From Aquatica leii (lineage: Eukaryota; Arthropoda; Insecta; Coleoptera; Lampyridae): a stretch of 64,000 bases of DNA. The first letter of the stretch is position 1. Each line of letters begins with the position of its first letter. The DNA lies in contig CM069432.1 in the NCBI GenBank assembly GCA_035610365.1, positions 181,893,027-181,957,026 on the forward strand, read 5' to 3'. The translations under genes were made by a program, and so were the position numbers. This document shows positions 10,261 through 22,926 of this stretch, piece by piece. A model generated the notes under the pieces. The model saw nothing but the letters and a program-made list of their open reading frames with translations, did no database searches and was not told where the DNA came from.

Positions 10261-12198
10261 TTGGAGAAAAGGTTAATAAAACAATCACAACTGTATCACG
10301 AATATCGTAACTTCATGAGTGAATACTTCCGTTTAGGTAATATGCGTTTAATTGCACAAGACACAGTCAATAACAAACATAAAAACATTAAACACTCCTG
10401 TTTTGTCAAAAAACGTTCCAGCTTTTTACATGCCACATCATGCGGTTATTAAGTCCGGTTCACTTACTACCAAAACCCAAAAGGTAGCACCAAGCATCAT
10501 TTAGTTTTTCCATTAACGACTGCAAAATAGTTGACCCTCAGATACAGTCTGATTTTTTCTCTATCCTCTTGTATTTCACGCAACATAAGATTGCTCTGAC
10601 TGGTGACATAAAGAAGATGTACCGTCAGGTTTTGATTCAGCTGTTAGATAGAAAGTTTCAACGTATATTATGGCAACACTACTCCTATCTTCCACTTTAA
10701 ACATATGAACTGCAAACCATAAAATATAGTACTGCAAGCTCTAGCTATCTCGCTACAAAACGTTTTCCGCGAATGGCAGATTTGAATGCTTGTCGATACT
10801 TTAAAGTTTCTAATGTTGTAAAACATGTTTTTTAGATGGACGATCCTATTAGCGGAGCAATCACACTCGAAGAAGTATAAAGTGATCTAACGCTAATGTT
10901 GAAAGGTGCCGGTTTCCCCATATCTTTCTTATCAAATAGTATTAAAGTTTTGTCAAATAACACAACGAACAACTTATTCTTTTATACAATTCCCTTAAGA
11001 GAACAAGAAAACCAAAAGAATTAAGCATTTCTTGGAATTCACTCACACACATTTAGTATGTCTTTGAATTAAAACACATTTTTTAGGGTAAATATCACTA
11101 ATTGTCATCGTAAATCTTAGGCAAATTACAAACAACAAAAATCAAAAATGTTATAGAAGTGCTGATCAAGTTATATCAATTTGAGTGCTTCGGAGCTGAA
11201 ATAACGTTGTTAAAATCCGAACAATCTTTAAAAACCTCTTCAAATGTTCTACCGCTTAATCCTTTCATTAACGAATGCGGTGTACTTCGAGTTGGTGGAC
11301 GATTAAGAAATGCCGATTAAACGTTTGATAAAAAATTTTCAATCTTGATCCCAAAGAATGCCAAGAAAGTCAAGGCGTATATTTGTTTATTTGTTTGCTT
11401 AGTTACCAAGGCCATACACTCTGAGCTGCTCACAAGCTTGACTGCCGAAGCCTTTTTTGCGGTATTTAGACGGTTCATTGACCCTAGCGAAAAAACCAAC
11501 TTTGGTTTTCTCGGATAATGCTACTAATTTTAGAAGCGCTGCTAGAGCAATTAAAAAGCTTTATTAAAATATAAACTTTAAGCAAGTCACAGAACGATTA
11601 TCTAAATTTATGAGTTCCCTTAATATCGAATGGAAATGTATTACTCCAAAGAGTTTGCATCAAGACGGCTTGTGAGAGAGTGGCGTAAAGGTAGTAAAAA
11701 CGCATTTAAAGAAAACACTAAGTAACTCATCTCTTATTCTTGAGGACTTATCTACTGTACTAGTACAGATCGAGGCAACATTCCCTGCTTTAAACCCATC
11801 CAAATGAGCTAAACCTTTTGACGCCTGGTTACTTTCTAATTGCTAGTTCCTTGTGTGCTTTACCTAACTGTAACGTTAGGCAAATAAAAGACGATCGACT
11901 ACGATTATATCGTCTTCAACAATCAAATCAGCATTTCTGGAAAAGGCGGAATCTAAAGGTGATCCCCGAGTTACAAAAAGGAACGAAGTGGTTCCAACGC
12001 TTACCAGAGCTAATAAAAAAGTGTACCTTAGTTTTAACAAAAGAAACAAACTTTCCTCTACTACAATTGCAACTTGAAAGAGTTGTTCAAACTCATCCAT
12101 CGCCGGACAACATCATCTGCACAGTTTTCGTTAGAATTTGGAACGGTCACATTATCCAACGTTCGGTGCATTATCTATGTGCTCTACCCAATAAATAA
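10261..12198 (+). pseudogene. Bel/Pao retrotransposon pol, fragment 1
   Basis: Plus-strand fragments follow Bel/Pao order. 10261-10440 gives KRLIKQSQLYHEYRNFMSEY, the stretch before RT. At about 10420-10690 frame changes give PHHAVIKSGSLTTK, KIALTGDIKKMYRQVLIQ (first catalytic D) and FQRILW. About 10820-10960 gives MDDPISGAITLEE, the YVDD box with the Y altered, then LMLKGAGFPIS. The integrase zinc-binding part (GGRLRNAD) is near 11290 and catalytic-core pieces run to 11560. 11818-12198 is the integrase C-terminal domain (TPGYFLIASSLCALP, then HFWKR, then the LCALP terminus). Gag and protease are absent, no LTR was identified, and the copy is heavily mutated. Confidence 0.7.
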
Positions 12199-12442
12199 AG
12201 CGTGAGAGTGCTAAGGCAACTTATTGTAATACCGGTCAGTAGAAAATAAGATAGTTTTAGTATTATTTTACGTTGACTCTATGTTACAATTTTTCCTCAT
12301 ATCTAAATGACGAGATTTCAAGACGGCTGATTAGGCTAACGATTTTTACATTTTTGAATATGGCGCCTGAAGCACGTGCTCGTTTCGGTTTATTTTAGTT
12401 AATTGCATTGTATGCAATAACAACAATTTTTAATAAAACAAA
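12199..12442. other. Untranslated stretch after Bel/Pao fragment 1
   Basis: AT-rich, non-coding. It may be the 3' untranslated region of the Bel/Pao copy; no polypurine tract or LTR was recognised. Confidence 0.4.
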
Positions 12443-12559
12443 GGCTTGAAGAAGCACACACTCAGCCACACGAAACGTCGCCTTCTATAGACACTTAAAG
12501 TGTTTTGATGCCCCTCCTCATCAAAGATTGTGTTAAATTCAAACCAAGGAGGAAAGCAA
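12443..12559 (+). other. PLE-type 3' tail with degenerate hammerhead-like core
   Basis: Contains TTGAAGAAGC, then CACGAAACGTCGCCTTCTAT, then TGCCCCTCCT. The same series (GAAACGTTGCCTTATAAATA, then TTGCCCCTCCT) occurs at 59649-59696, and a GAAGAAGC..GAAACGTCGCC pair occurs at 38201-38237. CTGANGA followed by GAAA is the core of the hammerhead ribozyme known from Penelope-like elements; here the first part is mutated. I infer a dispersed PLE-derived tail, not a proven ribozyme. Confidence 0.4.
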
Positions 12560-13120
12560 TATACAACTTATCGGTACCAACTATGGTGGTGCGTACAATG
12601 AATTAAATGAGTTATACTCAATGTTAAATACAATTAAGAAAACACAGAGTTTAGTAATAAAGGGATTAAGTAGAACTTTATTCTTCCGGGAGCTGTAAAT
12701 TTGTGTGAAATTTGGGAATCATTAATGAAATTAGTAAAATTACATTTAAAATGAACCATACGAGACGTAAAATTGACTTTTGAAAAATGAACACGGTATT
12801 AATTCAAATCGAAGCTTGTATCGATTCATGACCGCCTTTTCCTGTCTTAGATGATTCTTGTGATGCTTCTCAATTAAGTCCAGGTCGTTTTCTAATTAGA
12901 AGACCAATTGCATCGATTCCGGATCAGAACTGGATACCAATTTATCAAAATAGATTGTCTCGTTAGCAATTGTGTCAACAGATTACAGTGGGCTGTAGTA
13001 CGCGTAGTGTCAGTAAACACTGGGAATGATGGCATAGTCCGGGTAGTGCCGTTAAAAACTACCAGAAGTGTAATAAAACGTTCCATAATAAAAATTCGTT
13101 CTTTTCTAGAAGAAGACAAC
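12560..13120 (+). pseudogene. Bel/Pao integrase C-terminal region, fragment 2
   Basis: Frames change several times but the order is clear: YGGAYNELNELYSML (about 12580-12640), IWESLMKLVKLHLK (about 12715-12755), MNTVLIQIEACIDS (from about 12787), LSPGRFLIRRPIASIPD (from about 12870), and GNDGIVRVVPLKTTRSVIKR (13022-13081). These are the integrase core end and C-terminal domain of Bel/Pao elements. The sequence differs from fragment 1, so it is a second element, not a continuation. At least four disabling changes are needed to read it. The rest of the open frame at 12908-13339 shows no known domain. Confidence 0.65.
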
Positions 13121-16107
13121 GGAAAAGAAGAAAATAATTGTAATTATAGACGAATATCAAATCTTAACATAATTGATATTAAATATAAATCACGTTACTG
13201 TAAGAATGTTTTTTTAGCCTTTTTGCGATCAGTGCGTTTTTTTAAATCTTGTATGATTGACCACCAGCCGCCACTGCATTTATGTATATTCTATACGATG
13301 GGTAATTCCAGTTTGGTTCTACCTGAGCAGTTGCAATAAAAACATATGTATGATTTGTAAAGTGTTTTATGTTTAATGTTTAAAAGTAAGCATTTCTTTT
13401 AAATCTAGATGTGTATTTCTGACAAATTCATTTACTATATTTCGTTTCATCTTTTTAGTTTTTTACTTGACTCAAAATTGTTTACGAGTTCTTAATAAAA
13501 TCGGTATCCATAAATGTAAAACTTTTTAAGAAAAACTTTTATGTTATTAAACAGCCTAATTAATAATTTTATGGTTTCTTATTAAATCTAAATTATTGTT
13601 TAAAAACGCTAACAAAACAATCTACACAATTCCTAATATGTGTACATATATTAATTAAATGAAAATAATGGTTTACATTATTTACACGCATATATGTACA
13701 TTTGTTAGAATCGTTAATTTGATATGTTACGCTTAGCAAAAGTAATGAAAACTCTGAAATACGTATAAATAAATTTCAATTTAAATTAATTGAAAATATG
13801 AAACGTCATCCTGAAATATATATACTATAACAAAATTTTCACTGTATACGAAATGATTCATGTTTTTATTGCAACAATTTACTCATAAAAAGTAAATATT
13901 TATTTTACTTTTTACTCTAAACCAAAATTTACAAAACATGTTGTTAAAGTCAATAATACAATTATTTTTCATTAAAAGAAAAATATTGTTTATTTATTTT
14001 ACAAACAATAACTCGAAAAGAGGTCGAGGATTCTCTATTGTGTTTCTTTTGATGTCACGCTGATAACCGATATTTTTCAAAAGCACGAGATATAAAAAAT
14101 AAAAAGATATCTAAAGCCCACTTACAGAAACCTGGTACTATTTGAAATTCAAAATCGTTGAATGTTCAAGAAAACAAACCGGAGTTGAAGCGGTTTTTCA
14201 TTTTTATTTTACTCTTTATTATCCTCAAGGAAATTAAGGATTCTTAAGAGGTAAAGCAAAACAAGCCACTGAAGTACAAAATGGGCCATTTTATGGTTTA
14301 ATTTTACCTCTAATATAAACAAAGTTTTATCATAAATCGTCGGCACACGTGAACCCTGGGAACTTACACGCTACTTGGCAATATACGTTAAATTCTTGAC
14401 ATATTCTGAAAGTTTTTGAGGAGAAAACAATAATAACGTTAAAACAAATTAACCGCATAATCATATTACGAACAGAATGACTACAATTCAACACATTTTT
14501 ACTAAAATTTTATGCAAGCAACGTTTATTGTTATGATACATATGTCGTCGCCAGCGATGCAAGTAGAATTTATGCAAATAATACACCGGTATTACATTTT
14601 ATAATGGATATTTACACTGCCGTAACAACAGTTTTTGTAGGGTAAACTTTATAACATTTAATTATAAAACTAATGTAATTATTCTAAAATTAATTAGTTA
14701 AAATTATTTCACTTGGGTGTTGTTTCCATTATGAAATTCTCAGTATAGGACCTTGTAAATCACATAAATCAAATTGAAAGTTATTGCTAGAGCCTGAATT
14801 CTAATTAAATTATTAGATATAAATTCAGTAATCTAATGTTAGTCGAAATTTGAAGCAGATTATCCTACATCTAATCTTACATGATATTAAATAAAATCGT
14901 ATCATCTAATTTAAATCGATTTTACGTAAAATAACCGCAGCGTCGGAAATTATAATAATGCCCTTATGAGTTTTATTTAAATTCGAAAATTTCCTTTGTG
15001 TGGTATTTTTGCATGACTTACACACAAAAACCGTTTTGCAATTAATAATGCAATAACAGTAGATTATAACCTTGCAGCACTTTCTAACTGGAGAACTTTG
15101 TTATAAAATATAATTTTCAGAATTGCTCTCAAAGCATAATGGAAAAGGAAATTACAACAACTATTTAATTATGATTGTAATATAACCAAGTAGAAAAAAA
15201 AAACTCTTTAGATGAAAAAAGTTCAATTTTCTGTCTTAAAAATATGTTTAAAACTGATTACAAAAACGTAATGTGTATTTTCTGGGTTTTCCTTTTTTCA
15301 TTAAAACCGCAATTTATAATTAAAGCTTAAATTCGATATATCTTATGAGATTAAAGAAGAACTGGTGTTTTATTTATTTATTTGTATTTGAAAGCATATA
15401 TTACATTTAACGTTAGTTAAACTATGTACAATAAATACTGCTGTAAATATGTTGTTGACATCTATGAAGACTTACAACAAAAATGGATTTAAGCTTAGCT
15501 TTACTTGGCAAACCACAATAAGCTTGGCAACCTTTGGGACTGTTAATGAACGTAGACAGATAAGACATTACATAAAAGCGAGTTATTTAAAGTGATACCA
15601 AATTCAATATTGATTAAGTTAATCGTCAACTTAAAATACTTGAAATTTAACCGTTTGTAGGATATGACAGTTTTCAGTAGTATAATTATTGAAATTATAA
15701 AATTTTGAATTCATTTTTAAACTAACAGTACACATAAAATTTATTCTACTACAGCATTAGAAATATTTTTTAATATACTTTATTTTCAAATTTGAAACTC
15801 GTTAAATTGTTATCTATAATCAGGCGCTTTTAAAAATTTTAGAAAATTGTTTAAATCTTAATTATAAATAACAATCACCATCATTTTATTATACTATGAT
15901 CATTAATTTATTCATAAAGATAATTTAAATTTTGATAATGTTTTCACAACTATGGTTTTGACTACTAAATTAAAGATTTAAACATTAACCGACTAACATA
16001 TTTGAAGAATATAATAATCATCTTTCAAAACAACGTTACCGGAACTGAAATTAAAAAAAACCAAATGGGTCAATACGATTAACATTTTTGACAGAATCTG
16101 ATTGAAA
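13121..16107. other. AT-rich region without recognised genes
   Basis: About 3 kb with no long open frame and no recognised repeat, TIR or LTR. It may hold very old transposon debris or regulatory sequence; nothing specific can be supported. Confidence 0.6.
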
Positions 16108-16239
16108 AATATACTATTACATTTACATGGTGTAAAAAAATGAATAAAATATTTTCATGAAAGTTTATATTGCGTTTTACTCTAATTTACAAAGTACGGC
16201 AAGAGTTGCAGGTGCATATATAAAGTGTGCTCTAAAGGA

Positions 16240-16255
16240 TTTTTTTGACTTTACA
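16240..16255 (+). repeat. YR unit 1 left 16-bp inverted repeat
   Basis: TTTTTTTGACTTTACA, the exact reverse complement of 23015-23030. It ends 216 bp from the recombinase stop codon. Its GACTTTACA half also forms a near-palindrome with the next bases (GACTTTACAATTGTAAGTC, 16247-16265). Copies of TATAACGATACT/AGTATCGTTATA follow at 16294-16340. Confidence 0.8.
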
Positions 16256-16471
16256 ATTGTAAGTCTATAACGACACCAATACCAGTATCGTTATAAAGTC
16301 ACTAAAAGTATATAACGATACTGTTATGTATTTTCAGGTTGGTATTTGAATGAACTTACACCTTACATTTTAGCTATTTTTTTTGCATCTTTGAATTGAA
16401 AAAGTAATTAGAGAAAAACGGATTATTTTGATTTAAATTAAGGAAAAGTATCTATATGAAAAAAGGTAATC

Positions 16472-17620
16472 TTAATTTTTTGTATTAAATGTACAATTAT
16501 TGAATTTTAAATTTATTGTTACGTTGTCTTGTGCATTAATGCATATACCTGGAATTGTCTCATTTACAACAGTGTGTTGTAAATTCTCATTCATCAACAC
16601 TTTTGATGACGTACTTGTTACAGTTGCTGTAGCCGAAGTATGTGGTCCTGTCACAGTAGAGTTGGAAGACAAGTGATTGGAAACCGCTACTTTATTCAAC
16701 AGACTTGTTTCCACATAACCTTCTGCGACCGCCAATGACTTCCATCCGCCATGTCTTTTAATCGTTAATAGATCTCCACCACAGTCAGCTAAATGTGTCG
16801 CGCTGGATCGTCGAAAACAGTGGCCAGTACATAGGCCTGGATTAGGCAACTGCAGAAATTGAGCAATTACCAGTGGCACTTGACCGATTTTATTAATTCC
16901 AATGGGACTTGTGATACAACGTCTATTTTGATATGTCAAGAAAAACCGTTTGCAAGTCACGTTAAAAAGGCGAAATGCAACATATTTTTAATTAATTGCA
17001 ATCCAGGTTTGCTTTGTAATTACAAAAAGACGAGAGACGTTGTTTTTGGTTTTAGGTATTTGTACGTGAATACTATCTTCTTTAAACTGAATATCATCTA
17101 TTACCATTTGAGTTAACTCATCACGTCGCATGGCACCAGAATATCCCATTATTAAAATAACCTAAGGTAAATAAGAGTGAAAATTATAATTTTTATTCTT
17201 ATTACATACTTTGATTTCCAAATAGCATTTGTCATTTACTTCATTTAAAAACTTATTTATTTGGGAACCATCCAGTATTTTTGATTTTTTGGGTTGATAA
17301 CCAGTAGAATTACGTTTCAAAAATGCTTGTAATTTATGATATTTGGAAATATCAACATTTTTATTTAAATTTAGACAAGTGCGTAGCATACTATAAGCTG
17401 TCCACATTGATGTAGGTTTTTTTGTCTTCTGCATTTCAACAAAGTAAGCTAATAAAGAATTTTCTGTAATTGTTCGAGCCGAACTATTCTTGCACCACTT
17501 GTTAAAACGAACATATTTTTTTTCGTATACTGCTTTTAATTTAACAGGCAGTAAATTCTTTGTGGCATCCTCTGCCACTTCCCGTACTTCAGGAGGAGTA
17601 CAATCAATTTCATTTTCCAT
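16472..17620 (-). pseudogene. YR1: Crypton-like tyrosine recombinase, one intron, one stop
   Basis: Encodes a DNA-cutting and rejoining enzyme of the phage-integrase (tyrosine recombinase) fold. Exon 1 (17620-17210) starts MENEIDCTPPEVREVAEDA, an N-terminal core-binding domain. A 48-nt intron (17162-17209) follows at phase 0. Exon 2 opens VILIMGYSGAMRRDEL, with the first catalytic arginine in AMRRDE. Then come TKNNVSRLFVIT, FFLTYQ, TGHCFRRSS (the HxxR motif), KRHGGWKS and AEGYVE with the nucleophile tyrosine. The C-terminus ends in a low-complexity Ser/Thr tail and NVTINLKFNNCTF. The only disabling change seen is an in-frame TAA at 16988-16990 between the two arginine motifs. The leader is split by the LINE inserted 147 bp upstream of the ATG. 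A recent loss is likely, unless the stop is a sequencing error. Confidence 0.75.
17162..17209 (-). other. Intron of YR1 (48 nt)
   Basis: On the minus strand it begins GTATGTAATA and ends TTACCTTAG. Splicing joins CYLEIK to VILIMGYSGA in phase 0. The intron of YR2 is at the homologous codon boundary, which supports a real intron over a deletion artefact. Confidence 0.75.
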
Positions 17621-17792
17621 TCTTAGTTTTTACTTTCATTTGAAAATTCAAACTGTTAAATTTCAATTTTTGCAAATGGATGCAAATCTATCAGTAATAC
17701 CAATTGTAAAATAAAAATTTCTAAATGTCAAAATTCAAACCTGGATTTATTTTATTAATTAATTTAACCACACTTTCACACTCTTACAGTGC

Positions 17793-17798
17793 GGACGT
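17793..17798 (+). promoter_or_regulatory. Downstream promoter element (DPE)-like GGACGT of the LINE
   Basis: GGACGT lies at +26 to +31 if the element starts at 17768. Internal promoters of jockey/I-type LINEs place a DPE (RGWCGTG-like) at about +28. The position therefore agrees with the 5' end inferred independently from the target duplication. Confidence 0.5.
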
Positions 17799-17915
17799 AT
17801 TTTCTAAAAACTGCATATTTTAAGTTACAGAAGTTAATTTAATTTAATTTGATTTAGATTGGATTTTTAAATTTAATTTAATTGATTTTACTCTTTAAGT
17901 TTGGTGTTTGTTACA

Positions 17916-19278
17916 ATGGATAGTGGAAGATACGGTGAAGCAGGTGACCTTAACAGTGCACCTGGTGGTGATAATATCACATCGACAATGGATATCGGTG
18001 AGTCCGTTTCTTGTCATAATAATAATCCAAGTAATTCAAAAATTAGTAAAACTCAACATTACGACCTTAAATTACGCTACCGAAGTACCGACATAGGACC
18101 TTATTTCGTATACGTTGAATCAAATGATAAAAATATTGGTAAATTACACGCTATTCGTGTTGGTCATTATTTAAAACAAGACGCTGATATTCGGTCACAA
18201 ATTTCAGATATTAAATCATTAGGACGTAACAAAATAAGATTAGAATTTAGAAGTTACTTAGCTGCAAATAAAATTATAACGCACACGTGTATTACTGATA
18301 ATAATTTTATAGCATATATTCCAAAATACTTTGTCGAACGTAAAGGTATAATCAAAGGTATCGATACATTCTTTGACGATAATTACATTTTAAACGAGAT
18401 AAAATTATCTAACTCTAACGTAACTGAAGTAAAACGCTTTCTTAGAAAAACATTCGATTCGGCTGGTAATCAAAAATTTGTCCGCAGGCAATTAATTAGC
18501 GTTTCTTTTTTGGGTAGCACGCTACCAAAATACGTTTATATTAATCAGGTTTCTTTTGAAGTCGAACCATTTGTATATCCAGTAATACAATGTAATAGCT
18601 GTTTAAGATATGGTCACATGCAACAACATTGTAAAGGTAAACAAAGATGCTCAAAATCTGGCGAGATACACGAAAATAATGTGCAATGTACCATTAAATG
18701 TATTTTCTGTAAATCGCTCGATCATACTTCAATATCAAAACAGTGCCCTGAATACATTAATCAAAAGAAAATTAAAGAATCTATGGCCAATTTAAATATC
18801 TCCTTTCTCGAAGCTAAGAATTCACAAATATATTCTCATTACTCTAAAGCGATTAGCACACAAAATAAGTTCCAAGATCTTGCAAACCTTGGCGAATATC
18901 CACCCTTACCTTACCCAACCTTCGTCAGATAACATTGGTAAACCCAGACCTCTACAAAAATTCTCTTTTAGCCAGCCAACGTATGCGACTTATGATCGTC
19001 AAAAAAAACGTAAAATTATTAGCCCCACAGAAAACAAAGTGCCATTCATCTCTGAAAAGGAATATGTTACGCCTACGCACTCGATGTTACCAAACCCACA
19101 TCGAGATGATTTCATGGCTCATAAAGAAAAATTAATAGAACTTATTACCAATCTTACCAATGAATTAGTTCATAAATATATAAACAAAGATATTGTTGAC
19201 ATAACTGATATAGATAAAGATATAGAAATACAAATTGCTAAATATATTAATACGTTTTCCTCTAATACTTTACATTAA
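17916..19278 (+). pseudogene. LINE ORF1 (Gag-like RNA-binding protein)
   Basis: Starts at ATG 17916 (MDSGRYGEAGD). Residues about 225-280 hold zinc knuckles: CNSCLRYGHMQQHC is a perfect CX2CX4HX4C; a second has lost one cysteine (CSKSGEIHE); a third reads CIFCKSLDHTSISKQC. These bind the element's RNA and help form the ribonucleoprotein. The frame ends at 18932, but the neighbouring frame from about 18880 continues (KPRPLQKFSFSQPTYATYDR) to the TAA at 19276-19278. A single-base frameshift near 18900-18930 therefore splits one protein of about 450 residues. Two bases after that stop comes the ATG of ORF2, the usual tight ORF1/ORF2 arrangement. Confidence 0.7.
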
Positions 19279-19280
19279 AA

Positions 19281-22200
19281 ATGGCTAACTTAGTTGAGAC
19301 AAATATTAATATCGTACAATGGAATGCTAGATCCCTAGTTTCCAACAAACATAGCTTTCAAAAGTTTTTAGCAGATCGAAATATTGATATAGCATTAATA
19401 TCCGAAACTTGGTTAAATTCTAAAATAAATCTTACATTTCCTGGTTTTAACATTTTGCGAAACGACAGAAGCGACGGTAAAGGAGGAGTCGCAATATTAG
19501 TCTCTACACAATTTGTCTTTAAACCAATTAGTTTTAATTACGACTTTGGTAAACTTGAATTATGTGGTATAGAAGTTTTAATTAACGATAGGTGGTACAA
19601 TTTTCTCTCTATTTATAGAGCACCTACAGTAAATATTACTACGCGTCAATGGGTCAAATTATTTTCGATCTTCTCTAACGTTATCAGGAGGAGACTTTAA
19701 TGCACATCATGGTCTTTGGGGGTCTGATTACTCTAATAAAGAAGGTGTTATCTTATCGGAAGCCATCGATAACACAAATTTAATTGTTATAAATACAGGT
19801 TTACCTACTAGACTAATACCTAATACATGGGACGTAGAAGACGACAGCTTAGGCTCAGATCATTTTCCTATTATAATGAAATTAACTGGTATGCCACATA
19901 ACAAAAAAGTGATCTATCCTATTCGTAAATGGTGTGTGAAGTCTGCCAATTGGAGTGAATATACCACGCTCTTAGAAAATTATTTTACATCTGGTTCAAA
20001 TGTAAAGAATTTAGAAGATAGAGTTAATTTCTTTTTTGACTCCTTGAATAATACCGCTTCCAAAACATTTAAACTAAATAAACCTTTCATACCCAATAGA
20101 CGGAAACATGCTATCTGGTGGGATAAAGAATGTGACAAGTTTGTTTTCAAAAGAAAACAAGCTCTTGCGTTATACAAAAAGCAAACTAACGACTATAATT
20201 ACATACAATGCAAAAAAATATCAGCGGAATGTAAACGACTGTTTAAAACTAAAGCCAAACAATCTTGGATTAAGTATTGTAACAATTTAAATAAAAGTAC
20301 TCCAATAAATCGTATTTGGAAACATGTTAAAAACTTGAAAAGGGGCTCCGCAGATATCACAATTTCAGATAAACTCGCTGAAGATATTTTAAATAGTTTA
20401 ACACCTCCGTCTGCAAATAACAACGTGCCTGTTTGCTCTTATTTAAACAATAACAATACTTTTTTATCTCAACAATTTACACCAGAAGAATTAAATCAAG
20501 CCATTAAAAAAAAACTGTAATACTTCTCCTGGACCGGATAATATATGCTACCCTATGTTATCACATCTAGGACCTCAGGCTAAACAATATCTTTTAGATA
20601 TTTTTAATGATATGTGGAAATTTTCATATGTACCACAATTACTTAAGAATAGCTACATCATAGTGTTTTATAAGACAGGGAAAGATCGAGAATTGTACAG
20701 CAGTTATAGACCCATATCTCTCTCATCGTGTGTAACCAAAACGTTCGAAAGGTTAATCAAAGTTCGTTTAGAATATTGGCTTCTCAAAAACAATTCGCTT
20801 CCTCCAAACCAATATGGTTTCAAACCTGGGTTTGGTTCTAGTGATGCAACTGTTCATCTAGTTACAGATCTTCAACTTGCACTCACTGATAACTTAACTA
20901 CAGCCGGCTTATTTTTAGACATAGCGAACGCATACGAAAATGTCAATTTATGGTTATTATCTGAGAAATAAGCTGCTTTGAATCTACCAACACACATAGT
21001 CTATACACTTTTTAATTTATTTAATTCCAGAAAAATAACCATTAAATACAACAACAAATTGATTGGTCCTAGGCTTACATCACAGGGCTTACTTCAAGGT
21101 TCAGTGCTTAGTCCTCTCTTATTTAATATTTACACTGCGGATTTGCATCAGATACTTGGCAATTATATACAATGTATTCAATATGCTGATGATTTTGTAG
21201 TCTATTCTACAAAACCAAACCAACAAGATGCTATTAAAAATCTTACTTACGCTACTAACAACCTTACAAGTTGGTGTTCTCAAAACGGATTTGATATTTC
21301 AACAACAAAGTCTACTGTTATGTTTTTTACTCGAAAAAGGATACCCAAACAATACCACATACTTCTAAATAATATGTCTTTCCTTATCTGTCAAACGTTC
21401 AAATATTTGGCATTAAATTAGATTCTAAATTATTGTGGAGAGATCAAATTTTACATATTACTAATCAAATCGAAAAAGGTATTAACCTTTTAAAATATAC
21501 CTGTAGGTTTGCTTGGGGTTGTAATCAGGAAATAGCCCTTCTTTTTTATAGATCATACATAAGAAGCATAATAGACTATGGATGTATTCTTTACGGGGCT
21601 GAAAGTAACACTCACCTCCAAAAGCTTGATAAAATTCAATATAAAGCTATTACAATTTGTATGGGTGTTATGAAATCTTCCCCAAATCAATGTTGTCTTG
21701 TTGAAAGTTTAGATCAACCACCGTGGTGCAGAAGACTTTTTTTAGCCTCCAAATTTCTTTTAAAACTAAAACGTAAAAACCCTAGTTTATATAATAAAAT
21801 TTATAGTTTACACATCCGTAACTTAACCGAAACATATTGGATAAAGAAAAATTCCCCACCACTCACAGAAGCATTTGTAATATGTCACCAACTTAATTTT
21901 CTAAATCAGAAATATTTTCACGAACCGGCTATATACAATTTAGATTATAAACTACTATTAATGAAACCCTGTGTCACTCTACCTAACTACTTAGCTAACA
22001 CAAATTCAAACACAGTCTTTAAAGAAGCTAAAACTAAGTTTCCTTCACACGCAGCATTTATTTTTATGGACGGATCTAAGATGGAGGCGGCTCTAAGAGG
22101 TGCAATATACGTGCCGTCAATTTTGTATAAACTTTCGTTTTCCCTCAATTCATTATTAAGTATTTTTTCGGCTGAAGCAGTTGCAATTTTACAAGCAATC

Positions 22201-22926
22201 GAGTGGACAATAAATAATAAGTTAAAATGTGTCGTTATATGTTCAGATTCGCAATCTGTTTTATTAAGCATAAGTAACTTTAACTTAAATAAAGCTGTTT
22301 TCCCAAATCCAATTATCGCCAATATTATAACTCAGCTAGATCTGGCATTACAACTCAATATTAATATTTATTTCTTATGGGTTAAAGCACATAGTGGTAT
22401 ACATGGTAATATGGAGGTCGATAGATTGGCTAAAAGTAAAATTACGTCAAACAACAAATACAGCGATTACCTCGCCACTAATGATCTATTCCCAGTTATT
22501 AAAGGGCATTGTCAGTTGCTATGGAATTTAAAATGGAAAGAATTGAGTAGTAATTCAAAATCATTCTATTACAAAGTTCACCCAAATATTCCTTCGCATC
22601 ATTGGTATCAAAAGAAGATTTACCTCAGCAGATGTTTTATATCCACCATTAGTAGGATCAAATTATACCATGGAAGATTTCCTTCACATCTTTTTAAAAT
22701 CGGTATAAAGGATACTACTTTTTGCGAATGCGGAGAAGTAGGTGATATTAATCATCTCTTATTTAACTGTCGGTTAAATTACTATCACAGTAACAACTTA
22801 CTTCAAATTCTTAATAACAATGGTTTTCCTTCTCCAGTGTGGTTACCTAACATTTTAAATAGTAATAATATTAATATCTTTAAATATTTATACAAATTTC
22901 TACATATAACGAAAACATGTATATAA
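19281..22926 (+). pseudogene. LINE ORF2 (endonuclease, reverse transcriptase, RNase H)
   Basis: ATG at 19281. The endonuclease carries NIVQWNARS, ISETWL, GGDFNAHHGLWG (after a frameshift at about 19690) and GSDHFPI. The RT carries SYRPISLSSC, LDIANAYENV, LQGSVLSPLLFN and the YADD box at about 21183-21194. RNase H has MDGSK, SAEAVAIL, CSDSQS and EVDRLAK, the four acidic positions. The C-terminal CECGEVGDINHLLFNC is the CCHC motif. It nicks target DNA and copies the RNA there. Disabling changes are frameshifts at about 19690, in an A run at about 20510, and near 21410, and a TAA at 20969-20971. Everything else is well preserved. Confidence 0.8.
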
